DNA of 64,000 nucleotides from assembly GCF_030272615.1 (NCBI RefSeq), contig NC_081406.1, positions 217,816,997-217,880,996 on the forward strand, written 5' to 3'. Positions 45,579 to 58,200 of the stretch are shown here, piece after piece (the stretch's first letter is position 1; every line of letters begins with the position of its first letter). The position numbers and the translations under genes are program-made. The notes beneath the pieces are model-generated. The model was given only the letters and a program-made list of their open reading frames with translations. It ran no database searches and was not told the origin of the DNA. This DNA is from Cryptomeria japonica (Eukaryota; Streptophyta; Pinopsida; Cupressales; Cupressaceae).

Positions 45579-46898
45579 TGTAATCAATCAGAAATCAGAG
45601 GGAAATCACAAATCCCTATCCTAATAGAATTCAAAAAAAAACTCAATGAAATATAGATGCATATAGAATAATTCTAAACAATATAAAACTCCCTATTATG
45701 CATCATGGCTTCCATTGCTCTTCTCTTCTTTGTGGTATGGTGGCTCTCAAATATCACGATGGCAACCTGCAAATGACACAAAGATTCAAAGTTCGTGATT
45801 GTTGAAAATGGAGATTGAATGCTCAATTTATAAATAATTGGAGAGGATTGATTCAAAGGTGGAATAGATTGATCAAGAGGTGGAACTCAGGTGAGCTCAC
45901 ATGTTTTTGATTAAGTAAAAACAGGTTTTAAGGGACCTGAAACCCGAATACATGTTGATTGATAGGCGAATTGTTGATTTGGAGGTGGAACATAATAGAT
46001 TGAATAGATTAAATGAGTCAACTGATTGACAAAAAGCTAATTGAAAGATGAAAAAGAATGATTGGAGGAAATAAAGAGAAGGAGATAGTTAACTGATTGA
46101 AAGCTGATTGAGAGCTTTATTTAGAAAAAGCTAACTAAAAGATAGAAATAGAGATTGAAGAGATAATTGAATTAATTAATTTAACATGTGCTTGAACTTT
46201 GACTTTGATTTTGAATTTAATCTTTACATGAGTTTTAATTCAAATATTAAATTTATTTTAAATTCAATTTGTTATTTGAATATATTTAGAACTTGACTTT
46301 GATTTTCGATTTGATTTTTGAAATCATGCACATGTATTTGAAATTGGGAGAAATTAGAAGAATAAGAAATTAAACGAAATTAGAAAAATTAATGTAATTA
46401 GATGAAATTAGAGGAAATATGAAATTAGAATTTGGGGATTTGGAATTTGAATTAGAGGAAATATGAATTAGTTAATTAAATAATTTAAAGAAACTATTTA
46501 ATTATTTTAAAATTGAATTTAATTAAATAATAAAGATTAAAATCATAATTAATTAAATAACCATTTTTAATTAATATTTAGAAAAAGGTTAATGATTGGT
46601 TGTTTAACTGAATAGAGATAGAAATTGAAAATAGAATTTATTTAAATAATAAATATTATTTAAATTAAGGGATTAATAATCACAATTAATTAAATAATAA
46701 ATATTTAATTAATCATTAGAAAATGGTTTAAATGATTAAATGATGATAGAAATGAAAATAGAATAATTAGTAAGATGATGAGGGAATATGAAATTAGAAG
46801 AATAAGATTAATTAACTTAATTAAATAATTAAAGAATTATTTAATCAATTAGACGAATAATTAGCACATGATCAATGAGACATTTTAAGGTGTCTACA
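45579..46898 (-). repeat. K: solo-LTR-like segment
   Basis: On the minus strand it begins TGTAGACACCTTAAAATGTC (46898) and ends GATTGATTACA (45579), with TG...CA ends typical of a gypsy LTR. It is very AT-rich. The flanks are different elements (NA3 and H) and I find no TSD, so it may mark a recombination or deletion. Near 45770 the minus strand has TTTGCAG followed by an open 30-codon stretch (VAIVIFESHHTTKKRRAMEA), which resembles a splice acceptor plus terminal exon. Confidence 0.5.
45902..45945 (-). repeat. 44-bp conserved block, copy 2
   Basis: Matches 36020-36063 at 42 of 44 positions. It lies inside K. Confidence 0.7.
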
Positions 46899-47067
46899 GA
46901 ATCAACTAGAGATAAATATCTCTAAATCCATCAAACCGCATCAGCTCAACTGCAACACACTGACCAAACCAACTCATTTAATCTGACTTCAACACTGGAA
47001 TGCATAGAAGATATGTTGACAGCAATGACAACACATCATTCCAGCACACTCTTAGTAACATCCAACA
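46899..47067 (-). repeat. 3' LTR fragment of H
   Basis: On the minus strand TGTTGGATGTTACTAAG starts at 47067, directly after the PPT. It stops at K. Confidence 0.78.
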
Positions 47068-47220
47068 ATCTCCCCCTTTGGCATGTATAGAAACATTTCA
47101 ATGTGAAAAACAATCAATGTAAAGAAAGAAATCAACAACCAACAATCTCCCCATAATTCTCAACAAGCTCTCCACAAGATATGAAAGTTTTTCACATGCT
47201 TATCTCCCCCTTTGACAGCA
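47068..47220 (-). other. H polypurine tract and upstream purine boxes
   Basis: On the minus strand: TGTCAAAGGGGGAGATAAG (about 47217-47199), ATGGGGAGATTGTTGG (about 47155) and finally ATGCCAAAGGGGGAGAT ending at 47068. The last box is preceded by TTTTTCACATTGAAATGTTT, much as in NA1 and NA2. Confidence 0.85.
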
Positions 47221-47374
47221 ATGCCAAAGACACATACATCACAAATCTTGATTCTCTCCCTCAATGATAAACAAGCAAATTTGAACATCAATACTGACTA
47301 CTCCCCATGACTCATCAATCTGGATCACAAGATATCTATGTAAAGTTCACTGGACTGATGCAAATCCATGCATC

Positions 47375-50353
47375 TTAGTTCTTATTAGGAGGGGTGCTTG
47401 CCCCTAACTTCTCTTTGAGATAGTCAAAATTATCTTTAGGCAAAGGCTTCCTAAAGATATTAGCAAACTATTTCTTTGTAGATACATACTCCAATCTGAC
47501 TTCTTTCTCATTCACCTTCTCTCTCAAGAAATGAAATTTGATTGATATATGCTTTGTTTTAGAATGCAGCACCAGATTATTTGAAATATTGATAGAACTT
47601 TAATTGTCACAGTATATAGAAATAGGTTCATCATAAATAACTCCTATATCCTTTACATTTGTTTCATCCACATAACCTAAGTATAATTGCTAGAAGCAGC
47701 AATGCATTCAGCTTCTGCAATAGATAAAGAAATAGCATTATGCTTCTTACTTGCCCAAGAGACTAGATTCTTACCCAAAAAGAATGCACCACCTATAGTA
47801 CTCTTTCAGTCATCAAAATCACCTACCCAGTCAGCATCTGTAAAAGCACTCAAGGTGAAATCATCAATCTCAGAACACAAACCAAAATCAACTATGTCTT
47901 TCAAATATATGAATATCCTTTTTATAGCAGTAACATGAGATTCTTTAGGATCATCTTAAAATCTAGCAACATGACACACAACATTCATTATATCAAGCCT
48001 AGTCTGAGTCAAGTATAACAAACCACCAATCATAGATCTAAATTTGTTCTGATTAGCTTCCAAAGAATCATCATCCTTTGTCAGCTTACATTTGGTCACT
48101 ATAGGTGTAACAATAGGCTTAGAGTCCTCAAAACCAAATTTCTTTAGCAGTTCCTTCACATACTTAGACTAAGATATGAAAGTACCTTTATCCAACTGAG
48201 TAATTTGCAATCCCAGAAAGAATTTCATTTCACCAATCATAGACATTTCAAATTCATTCTACATTTCTTCAGCAAATTTCTTACACATGCAGTCATTTCC
48301 TCCAAAAATAATGTCATCAACAAAAACTTCAGCAATTAAATTTTTATTCTGATTAATCTTGAAATAATGATTACTGTTAGCAGTACCTTTATCAAAACCA
48401 AGCTTCATCAAATACCTGTCCAATCTGCCATACCAAGCTCTAGGGGCTTGCTTCAATCCATGCAATGCCTTCTTCAACCAGCAAACCATGTCCTTTTCTT
48501 CTGTCAATAGAAATCCATCTGGTTGCTCAATGTAGACTTATTCTTCCAACTCACCATTAAGAAAAATTGATTTGACATCCATCTAATAAACCTTGAAATC
48601 TTTGTGAGTAGCATAGACAAGAAATAATCTAACAGCTTCAATCCTAGCTACTGAAGCAAAATTATCCTCATAGTTAATTCCTTTTGTCTATGAATGGCCT
48701 TTACAAATAAGTCTAGCTTTATTTCTAACAACTTCACCATGTTCATTCAACTTATTCCAGAATACGCATTTAGTTCCAATTATATTTTTATCCTTAACTC
48801 AAGGAACATGAATCTATGTATTATTTTTCTCAATTTAATTTAATTCTTCTTCTATAGCTTTAATCTAATTTTCATCTTTACAAGCTTCATCAACACTTTT
48901 AGGCTCAATCTTAGAAATAAAGCAAATTTCTTTAGCAAGTCTTCTTCTAGTCATCACACCTTTATTCTTATCACCAATAATCTAATTTTCTGAATGATTC
49001 AGTCTTACATACCTAGGAGTTTTAGAATTTTTTGGAATTTCAAGCTCTTGAACTCTTTCTTCTACATCAACATCTGCACCTTCATTCTCAATCTTTTCCA
49101 GAGAAGTTTGAACTTGACTTTGGGTCTACACTTGTCTTCCTTTATCTAAACTAGCATCCTAATCATCATAATCATATCCACAAGATCTAATCTAATACAT
49201 ACTACCTTCATCAACCTTCATATTATCACTTTCAATAATCTTTCTCAACCTTTTATTGTAACAATGGTAGGCCTTACTTTTAGTAGAATAACCAAGAAAG
49301 ATTCATTCATCACATCTAGCATCAAATTTTCCAAGATCTTCATCTCTTTTGATATAGCATTTACTACCAAAAATTTTGAAATATCTAACAATAGGAGCAT
49401 GACCAAACCATAACTCATAAGGATTCTTACCACTACTAACTTTGACATTTACCTAGTTAAGAGTGTACACTACGGTACTCACAACTTCTCTACAAAACAT
49501 ATGCAAAACATTTCCTTCAATCATCATGGTTCTAGAAACTTCTTGAATTGTTCTATTCTTTCTTTCTACAACACCATTCTACTGTGGTGTCCTCAGAGCA
49601 GATAACTGCCTCTTGATTCCACGCTCTTGACAATATGCATTGAACTCATTAGAGTTAAATTCTCCACCTCTGTCAAATCTTGGACACTTCGGCATCAAAA
49701 TAGTCTCTATCTCAACCATCGTCTTGAAAATTTTGAACTTCTTCAATGCTTTTGATTTCTCCCTTAGGAAGGTAACCCACATCATTCTTGAATAATCATC
49801 AATCAACAACATGAAATACCTATCAACCTACAAACTTCTTGTTCTAGAGGGAGCACACAAATCAATATGCACAAGATCCAACAATCCATTAGAGTTATAT
49901 TGTTTTCTCTTATAAGTAACTCTTGTATGCTTCCCTAATTAACATTCCTTACATACCGAATTAGAAAGTTTTATCAACTTTGGTAGATCTCTTACTTCTC
50001 TAGTAGAACTTATCTTTACAATGCAATCAAAATTCATATGACACATCCTTTCTTGCCATAACCAACTTTCATCAATCTGAGCAGTCAAACAACTTTTATT
50101 TGCCAGCATTTAAGTGAAAGATATTACCTTTAGTTTGTGATCCTGATGCAATCTTAGTTCCGAAGCTACTCAAGATCTCACATTTGTCATTCTTGAATTG
50201 CAAGTTATATCCCTTATCAACCATTTGACCAACACTCAAAATATTATGCTTGAATCCTTCAACATACAACATATCATCAGTATTATGCTTACCATCAAGA
50301 GAAATAGAACCTCTACCGTGAATTATACAAATTTTATTATCACCAAATCTCAC
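47375..50353 (-). pseudogene. H copia pol: integrase, RT, RNase H
   Basis: Minus-strand order: a pre-integrase region (GSISLDGKHNTDDMLYVEG, about 50300); integrase with FMLLIDDYSRMMWV (about 49812), RFDRGGEFNSNEF (about 49675) and NGVVERKNRTI (about 49575, the catalytic Glu); RT with LHGLKQAPRAWYGRLD (about 48450) and FVDDIIFGGN (about 48320); RNase H with AFTDADWVGDFDD (about 47840) and AEAECIAAS. Many in-frame stops, mostly TAG or TAA at Gln positions: after PQ in the NGVVERKN motif the codon is TAG where copia has Gln. The last stop is TAA 47375. Its 5' part (gag, protease) is missing because F inserted. Confidence 0.85.
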
Positions 50354-50370
50354 TAAATCACCATCATACT

Positions 50371-51544
50371 TGTATACACATAAAAATGTCTATGAGCAGT
50401 TAAATAAATATTTTATATTTATTTAATGTTTATTCTTCTATTAAATAGTTAATTTGAAAAGATTGATTTATTTAATTCATTTCGTGTCTTTCTATTAATT
50501 AATTTAATTGAAATAATTAATTAATTAATTCATCTATCCTATTCCTCTAATTAATTAAATATCTAATATTTAATAATTCTTCTGATCAATTAATTGAATA
50601 TCTAAATATTTAATTATTTTCTCCAATCATTCGAATATCTAATATTTAATGGTTATTCTTCTATCCTATAGTATCAAATATTAAATATTTCTTAATTATT
50701 TAATCTCTTTTCCAACTCATCCTTCCATCTCTACTTCATCTTTCCTTTGCCAATTCATCAATCATGTGGCTAAATATATTAATATTTCTTAAATATTAAT
50801 TCATCATTTATCTCCAACCTCCAAATTTAATGAAATATTGTGTACATACACATATTTCATAACCTCCTTCTATATTCTCTCCAACATCCCTACATCTTAG
50901 GAAGGACTTGAGTCCACTTGTCCTCTCATGCCTAAATCTTCTCAAACCATCCCTAGATTCCCTCAATCAGCAACCCAGTCAAGGTGAGATGAGTGACACT
51001 TGTCTTCTCCTTCCCCCTTTCTCTCAACCTTCACCTTTTCTCAAAGCCATCCAAATCTATAGATCTGATCATGAGCGTTGATCTAGGCCACATCATCTTA
51101 TCCTCTCAAAGTCTATAAAATCAAGAGTTTGAGTTGAGAAAGAGTTAGTCTTCAAGTTAGTCTTCAAGTGAGATTTCAAGCTAATAATTTGTGAAACTTA
51201 TGCATTTGTGATTTTAATCTTGAAGCAAATAGCATAATCATTAAGCATAATCATTTAGCATTGCATATCATAGTATCAGTTAACTATTAGTTATCAGTCC
51301 ATTTTTCATATGCCATCTTGGAAGCTATCAATGCTTGTTTGAGAGCACACCACCTGCAACCATGAACAATAGAGTTAGGAAACAATGAGACATAAATCAT
51401 GAAGGTAATAATAGGATTTTTATTTTATATTTATTTCATGTAGTTTCATTGGTTGAGTTTGGATTTCCTGTAGCATTTCCTTTGTATTTTGTGAAACTAA
51501 CATGTTGCAGGTAGTATTTTGATGATGAAATTCAAGTCGACACA
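50371..51544 (+). repeat. 5' LTR of F (about 1,174 bp)
   Basis: It starts TGTATACACATAAAAATGTC and ends GTCGACACA, four bases before the PBS. The first third is very AT-rich with (TTAATTAA)-like runs. GTCTATAAAATCAAGAG (about 51110) is a TATA-like core promoter. Confidence 0.72.
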
Positions 51545-51547
51545 TTT

Positions 51548-51565
51548 TGGCACCCATCGTGGGCC
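51548..51565 (+). other. Primer-binding site of F (tRNA-Lys type)
   Basis: TGGCACCCATCGTGGGCC differs slightly from the tRNA-Lys-complementary TGGCGCCCAACGTGGGGC used by many retroelements. Position and spacing fit a PBS. Confidence 0.72.
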
Positions 51566-51667
51566 TTAGAGCCTCGCATATTCTTTCTAATATCGTATCT
51601 AATTCTCACAAAAAAGAAAATTTAACACATTTGTAATACAGATTCACACCTGTGTGAGTTCTGACAG

Positions 51668-51950
51668 CACCTTTATTTGATAGGTTAGCGCTTTTGTCCT
51701 TCAGATTAGCACATTTTTCATTTAAGTTAGCACTTTTGTTTGTAAATCAATGCATTTAATCTTCATAACAACGTTTTTGTCCTTCGGGTTAATGCATTTG
51801 TCAATTCGGTTAACGCTTTTGTTAGAGAATTCTCGCTTCTTAGTCCGGAGAGTAGCGTTTTTGTGTTTCAGGTTAGCGCTTTTGTCCTTTAGGTTAGCGC
51901 TTTAGAGGTGAAAGACAGTGCATTTGTTAGGATAGCGCTTTTATTTGCAA
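51668..51950 (+). repeat. Degenerate short tandem repeat in F leader
   Basis: About twelve units of roughly 21 bp with core TTAGCGCTTTTGTCCTT, some reading TTAGCACTTTT, TTAATGCATTTG or ATAGCGCTTTT. Similar units (ATAGTGCTTTTATCCC) recur at about 60935-61005, beyond NA4. Confidence 0.7.
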
Positions 51951-52246
51951 CTGATGGAATTTTCTTGCAAGTTTGAATGTCCAAGAACTTAAATTTTTTT
52001 AAACTACTGACACGCACGTGCAGGATTGTTTTAAAAGAAAATTTCATGCATTTCCTCACCTAGTTAATTAAGAGTTCTATTTTAGAAAGTAACGCATCAT
52101 GTCATGCTCATTTAGCTTAACTAAAGGGGATATATTAACAGCATGCAACTTGCATTTTGAGTGACTTCTTTAAAATAGTTGCACATAGATTTTAGAAAGC
52201 TAAACTGGACTTGTGTTTTTCGTGCTTGATGAAGTAGCAGGTAAGT

Positions 52247-53430
52247 TGTTACTACTTATCAAGTTGCCATTAGTTTTATATCCAAAGTCATTCTATATAC
52301 TCTAGTCAGTTACTACTACAGAAATATTCAGTCCGTATGCACAGTCCAGTCGGTTATAGAAGAAAGTAGTCACAAAGCCCAATATGCACCGAGTTGTCTA
52401 CCAGGTATCATTCCATGTCTACCGAGCAACAAAGATGATACACCGAGTTGATATACACCGATTGAAACGTGTTACCAGATTCATTGAACCTGGACACACA
52501 TATGAAAACGTGTTACAAGATCGAGGAACATAGAACCATTATCACATTGGAAATTGCACTTAAAGATTGTCTATGATTTTGAGGTCATCTAACCAATGGA
52601 ATATTTTGCATGGTTATTCATTCGAGAAATCATATTTGTAAGATAGAAGCAATAATCAGATCACCGACATAAGAGATCTATTTATACAACATGGATTGAG
52701 ATTAGATATATACATGTAGTATGATAGAAAGGAAGATATAGAAATATATGAAGCAATACATGTGAAAGCACTAAGTGTTATGACTATTACAAAGACACAG
52801 AGGTCACCGAGAAGGATTTTAGAGAAAAGTCAAAGAATAGAGTAAATAGAAGGGTTTAATGAGTTACTTTATGGGTTACTGAGGTATGCTATAAGCAAGG
52901 TAATCTTATTTTGAGCACATAGAATCTGCTATAACATTCCAGATGTAAAGTTGAAGATAGTTGTAAAGATTTTATTGAAAATTTTGAAGTTGTAAGAGAA
53001 ACCTTTAATAGGGTAAAAGACTCTAATCAAGTCTATAAATTGTAAAGCCTCTAACCAGGTGCAGCATTTAGATTAAGTGTTGTAAAATCCTTTAGCAAGG
53101 TAGATCTAACAGATCTTGATACTCCTAATAGGGTAAGCTATCAGAAATAGCTAAATATGTAGCTCTAATTGAGCAACCTTTATTATTGCAGTAGTGAAGT
53201 TGTGGGTGCCATCCCCACCACAGTTTTTCTCTCTAACCAAGAGTTTCTGTGTAACCAAAATATATGTGTTATGGAGTGAATCATGTATGATTGTTATTTA
53301 TTTGTTTTATGTTATGTTACAGAAGTTTTTGTTTTATGCATAACAGTAAAGATATTGTTAATAAAAGGATTTGAAGTAATGATTCACCCGTCCCCTCTCA
53401 GTACATTAGCTTTCCATATTGGGCCTAACA
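52247..53430 (+). repeat. 5' LTR of NA4
   Basis: It starts TGTTACTACTTATCAAG and ends GGGCCTAACA. The family block (GTGGGTGCCATCCCCACC, GTTTTTCTCTC, ATATGTGTTATGG) is at about 53200-53275. Confidence 0.95.
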
Positions 53431-53432
53431 AT

Positions 53433-53444
53433 TGGTATCAGAGC
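53433..53444 (+). other. Primer-binding site of NA4 (initiator tRNA-Met)
   Basis: TGGTATCAGAGC, two bases after the LTR. Confidence 0.95.
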
Positions 53445-53492
53445 TTCAATCTTGGAAAAGGGTTTAATTGCCTAAAGAGAAAGATCTTATCA

Positions 53493-54754
53493 ATGGAAGG
53501 CTATAAACAATCTTGGAGGATTGTGTATCTGCAAGAAGAGCTAGATCATGCTAATCAAGTGATTGCAGACATGCAAAGGCAAATGCAAAAATCTCTGAAA
53601 GTGAGAAGAAGATTATCTGATGATTTGCAAGACTCTCAAGAGTTAGTGGAACAAATTCAGACATCATCTGAGAATAGTATATCTAAAGAGACTAAAGAAA
53701 TGATTGGAGTATTCAAAGAAAAGAACAAAGCACTGGCTGATCAACTAAAAGCAATGAAAAGAGAACATAAACATTTCAGCACACAAATGACTGAAAATCT
53801 TGATGCATTGAGGATAGCTGAGGATAAAGTAAGAGATCTAGAAAGAGAGAAACAACAACTTGAAGCCTTAGTATCTAATAAGAATGATGAAATCACAAGG
53901 TTGGTTGGAATTCAACAAAACCTATCAGATCAACTAGGTTATGCACATCATGAAGCAAATATGAAAGATGATGAGAATCAAGCATTGAAACTTGAAGTAT
54001 CAAGGTTGACCAATGAACTTGAAACATAAAAGAAATCCAAAGAAACACTGAAGAAGAGTTATGAAGCATCAAAGATGTTGGATGAGCAACTAAATACAAG
54101 ACGACCCAACAAAGATGCAGGACTCGGTTACAAAGAAAAAGACTCTACTGAGAAGGGAATCCATACTACCGAGAGAGGAGAATCATCAAAGCAAGCTGGA
54201 ATCAAGAAGAACATCAAAAGAAAGAAGCCTATTTGCAACTACTGTGGAAATCAAGGTCACACTGCCAACATGTGCCAAATCAGAAAAGGTAAGCAACTGA
54301 ATGTCACTAAGTCCAATGGTTATTGTTACAACTACAATAGATATGGACATAGTACCGAGAAGTGTTGGTTTAAGCAAAAGAACTATATGTGGTATGCACA
54401 CCGAGCAAACACTGGAAGCTACCAAACCCACAGAGATCTTAACCGACAATATGCTGCAGTACCATGGGATTACAATACAAGGATATGGTGTGAATATTGT
54501 GGAAGATATGGACATATAAGTGCCAACTGCTTTATAAGGTTTGGGATGAACAACCAAAGATCATGGAGAAATCCTAGTATGGCATGTTTTCATTGTCGCA
54601 AAGTGGACACTTGGCTGGAGATTGTAGAGATCAACCTAGAAAAGACACTGAGGAAATAAAAGAAAAATTAAAGATGATTTGGAAAAAGAAGGAAATTGTG
54701 TCAAATAAAGAAAGCACCTTACCTACCAAGTTAGGTGCTCCTATTCCAAATTAA
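53493..54754 (+). pseudogene. NA4 gag: coiled coil plus four zinc knuckles
   Basis: ATG 53493 (MEGYKQSWRIVYLQEELDHA) starts a long coiled coil of about 190 residues. A TAA at 54027 replaces what is probably CAA, and the frame continues. Knuckles: CNYCGNQGHTANMC (about 54235), CYNYNRYGHSTEKC (about 54322, second Cys changed to Tyr), CEYCGRYGHISANC (about 54490) and a fourth starting CFHC (about 54586), which is completed as SGHLAGDC after a one-base indel near 54603. It ends with KLKMIWKKK and TAA 54752. Expected roles are particle formation and RNA binding. Confidence 0.85.
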
Positions 54755-55281
54755 TCGGTAAAGGTATGAAGGGACTACATTCTCTCAAGGTTAAATCTTA
54801 ATAGTTCCTACTTTATTATGTACTTAATTCAAAATCTGCATAGTTAAGATGTAGTAGTAAGTTTGAAATTCTATCAAAGTCGGTGAATACAGGAAACCTA
54901 TCAAGTCGGTAAATGAAGGAAGTTTGGTTACTCGGTTAAAGTGCAAAAAAAAAAAAGGAAAGAAAGTTTAGTGGAGTCGAGTGCATTTAATATTTTTGAC
55001 CTAACTTGCACGGAGCCCGATAAGGTATATTGTGTACTTAAAGTATTTACGTGGTCATTTTTCACTCACCAAGTTTTCAAGAAAGCAGAGCAAAGAAAAT
55101 CAAAGGCAATCAAACCTCCTACAAAGAAAAATTCAAAGGTATTTACATCAATCTCAATGCATTGTTAAGCTAGTTTACCGATCTTATCAAGTTGTTATTG
55201 TCTGCTAAGTGTGAAGTGTCTGCCATTTGAAAATCCTCAAACCCTAAGGATCTTTTGTTAGTTTTTATCTGAAATCTACAA

Positions 55282-58200
55282 ATGGCACCTAAGATCCAAG
55301 ATCCCATTGTTGTTAAAAATGTTGAAAAGCCCTCACTAAAATACTCTTTAACTCCCAAAGTTGCATCTGAACCGGATGACAAAACCGCATTTTCACTCAT
55401 CCCAGATAGAGTGTTATTAGTCGAGGATGTGAGATTCTTCCCCAAATTTTGTGTTGAAGAACTCGGTCACGTTGAAATCAAAGACACATATGATGAATTG
55501 TGCACCGATGGTAAAATGGATAGCAAGTATGAGCACATTAAGATCAAGGGATTACCTGAAGCCCTAACCTATCCCCGTGTGTTCAAACCCCAGTGGGTCA
55601 ATTTTGTTTTGAGTAGAGTTCATGATGACTTCATGTGGCTAGAAGAGCAACCGTTTAAGATTACCAAGGAAATAATTCATTTGATCACCGGTTACCCTAT
55701 CTATGATCATGCCTGAGCTCAGAAAATGGTATCATAGAAGGAATTGATCAGTCTAACAGGAGTATCAGATTGCAGAGGACTAAAATTGAACAATGTCACT
55801 GATGCAGAACTAAAATTTTCCATTAGAGTAATAGGTTACTGTTTCTTCCAATCAGCAAGGGAAAATAGTGTACCCTGTGCAGCAGTAGACTTAGCATATA
55901 AAATTGTGAAGAAAGGCATGAAAATTGATCTATGTGAGGAGTTGCTGAAAAACCTATTTGAGAATCTGAACACCATCAGGAAGCCGAAGAAGAACAACTC
56001 GGCTAATACACTAAAGTTTGGATCACTACTTGTATGCATGTTTTTCTATTTTGAAAAATTATTTCCATCAGTCGGTAAAGTTGTTTGGGAACTACACCGA
56101 CCAATCACCCATCAGATCAATGACTTCATCAAGAAGCTAGGTGATAATTTTAATGATATTATGGATGATTAATTCAGTAAGTTTCAAGAGAAAATCCATA
56201 ACAGGTATCAGATTCCACCCAAGCTAGTGGAGAAATACAAAGATGACATATGTTTTGAAGTAGACACTGATTACTGTTATGTGAATGTTGTGGAACCAAG
56301 AGCTCAATCTTTGCCACTTATGGGTTACAAGATTGATTTTGACATCACATAACAGCAAATAGATGCATTTCTTACATTACCAAGGCATGCTACCGAGCTG
56401 AGGTATGGAACCTATGAAGAAGTGAAAGAAAAAGTAAAAATGAGCATTGTAGTACCCAAAGCTACAAGAAAGGCAACAAAGATGATAAAGGCATTATCAG
56501 AGAAATTTGGAGAAGATTCTTCCTCCACACCTGTCAAAGGCACTATAGCCATTATTGAAGAGGAATCTGAAGCCCAAGAGGCAGCTATAACACTGAGCAC
56601 CAAATTGCCTAAGGGAAAAGTGTTGAAAAGAAAGAAACAGGATACATCAAAGGCCTCACCGACTCCTCCAGCAAAGCGACCTAACACAAGAGCATCTGCA
56701 GCTTCACCAAGTAAGAAAACAAAGAGTGTTACTATTCCCAAGGTAACAAAAACTTACAAGAAATCTACTCGGAGACTCATTTTGGCAAAAGAGTCTAGTG
56801 ACACCGAATCTGAGGATGCAAGCAAATTTTAGATTGTCAAGAGCAAGAAGGTAAATGAACATAGTGTTGAAAATTTTTGTACTAATCTGAAGGAATATGG
56901 TGGATTTGGAGGATTCAGATATGTTAAGTATGAATCCAGAAATGATGATGAAAAGAGACAAATAGAAGAAGTTGTCATCTACACACTTCTAAAATTCCAA
57001 TTGGTCCCATTGGAAGTCTCTAATTCTCTTCCAAAAGAATTATATGCACATATTGATAACAAGTGGCAATATACCTTGGACTCGGAGAAACAGATCAGAG
57101 AAAGAAGTCTGGTACATCTCTTTCCTGACATGTTGGTAGTTGAAATAAAAGAACATCTAACAACCTACCACACAAAGTTCCTCGTCAAACAAAAAGCCTT
57201 GAAACTGATGAATGGTCTATATATTGAAGTCGAAAATGAGACAAAAGAAAAGTAGCAAGAAATATTTAGAAACAAGGATGTCGGTGAACAAGCTGAAGTT
57301 GAAATAGTTGATGTCACCGAGCAAGATCCTGGTGTTACTGAGCAAGACCCTGCTGACACCATTCAAATAGACAATGATATCATGGATATAGAGGCACCTA
57401 AATAGGAAATGATAGAAGGTAATGCATATGCAAAACTTGTATCCAGTGAATCAATCTTGGAACAAGTTTAGCCTTATCCACCAGTCAATCAACCTGTCTC
57501 AACCAAAGCCCCTCAGGATACAGATCAAGGCACCGAAGGTCACAAGTCTATAGCAGGAGAAGGTACTACTCAAGAACAGACCTCTCAAGCCCCTTCTAGA
57601 ACTAAAAATGTTTCAACTGAGACAGTACCGAGACACCAAAGGACACTATAGAGGCTAAAGAAACCAACCAAATTCTTGCCTCTATTGAGCAACCTATCGA
57701 GGGTCATCAAGCCTCGCAAGCCATTGTCTTAGTTCAATCGGTGAAAGGAAAAGAAAAGAAGATGAAAAAGCATAGTTTCAAAGTAGATTTGTCAAAACCA
57801 ATAGTGTTTCCCAATGTTGATATATCCAAATTAAAGGGGCAAGCACTCATTGATTTCAGTGAACTATGCAAAGGAAAGGCCGAACAGGAAAAACAAATGG
57901 CTATTCAAAAGAAAAATAAATTACTTCAGAAGGTGAAAGCACTCTTAACAGATATGCTACCTGAAGCTACAATAACCAAAGATGCAGCCATCCACATTCA
58001 ACTAGATGAACTCCTAACCAAGATAGAGACATCTGGAGTAGATGCATCCGAATATTTGAGCAAGCTAAAAGACAAGGAGCTCACTGCTAAAATGATAGAA
58101 GAGGTACAGAAAGCTATAGCTATTGGCAAACTTAAACTTGTCAAATTTATTGTTGAGTTGTCCCCTCAACTCAAGCACATTCTTTATTTATTTCACAAAC

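Larger units (their letters stand above)
46899..50370 (-). mobile_element. H: Ty1/copia element, SIRE-like, truncated both ends
   Basis: The minus strand carries the end of gag-pro, integrase, RT and RNase H in copia order, a PPT and the first 169 bp of the 3' LTR. It is cut on the right by the 5' LTR of F and on the left by K. The multiple AAAGGGGGAGA tracts after pol are typical of the SIRE group. Confidence 0.85.

Noticed and set aside
45703-45773. ATG-started 23-codon peptide with a signal-like hydrophobic core
   Set aside because: Antisense to the splice-like exon in K, very short, no neighbours; composition alone explains it.
45579-51544. K and the LTR of F as the same family
   Set aside because: Only the first 20 bases are similar (TGTA.ACAC...AAAATGTC); their 3' ends and interiors do not match.
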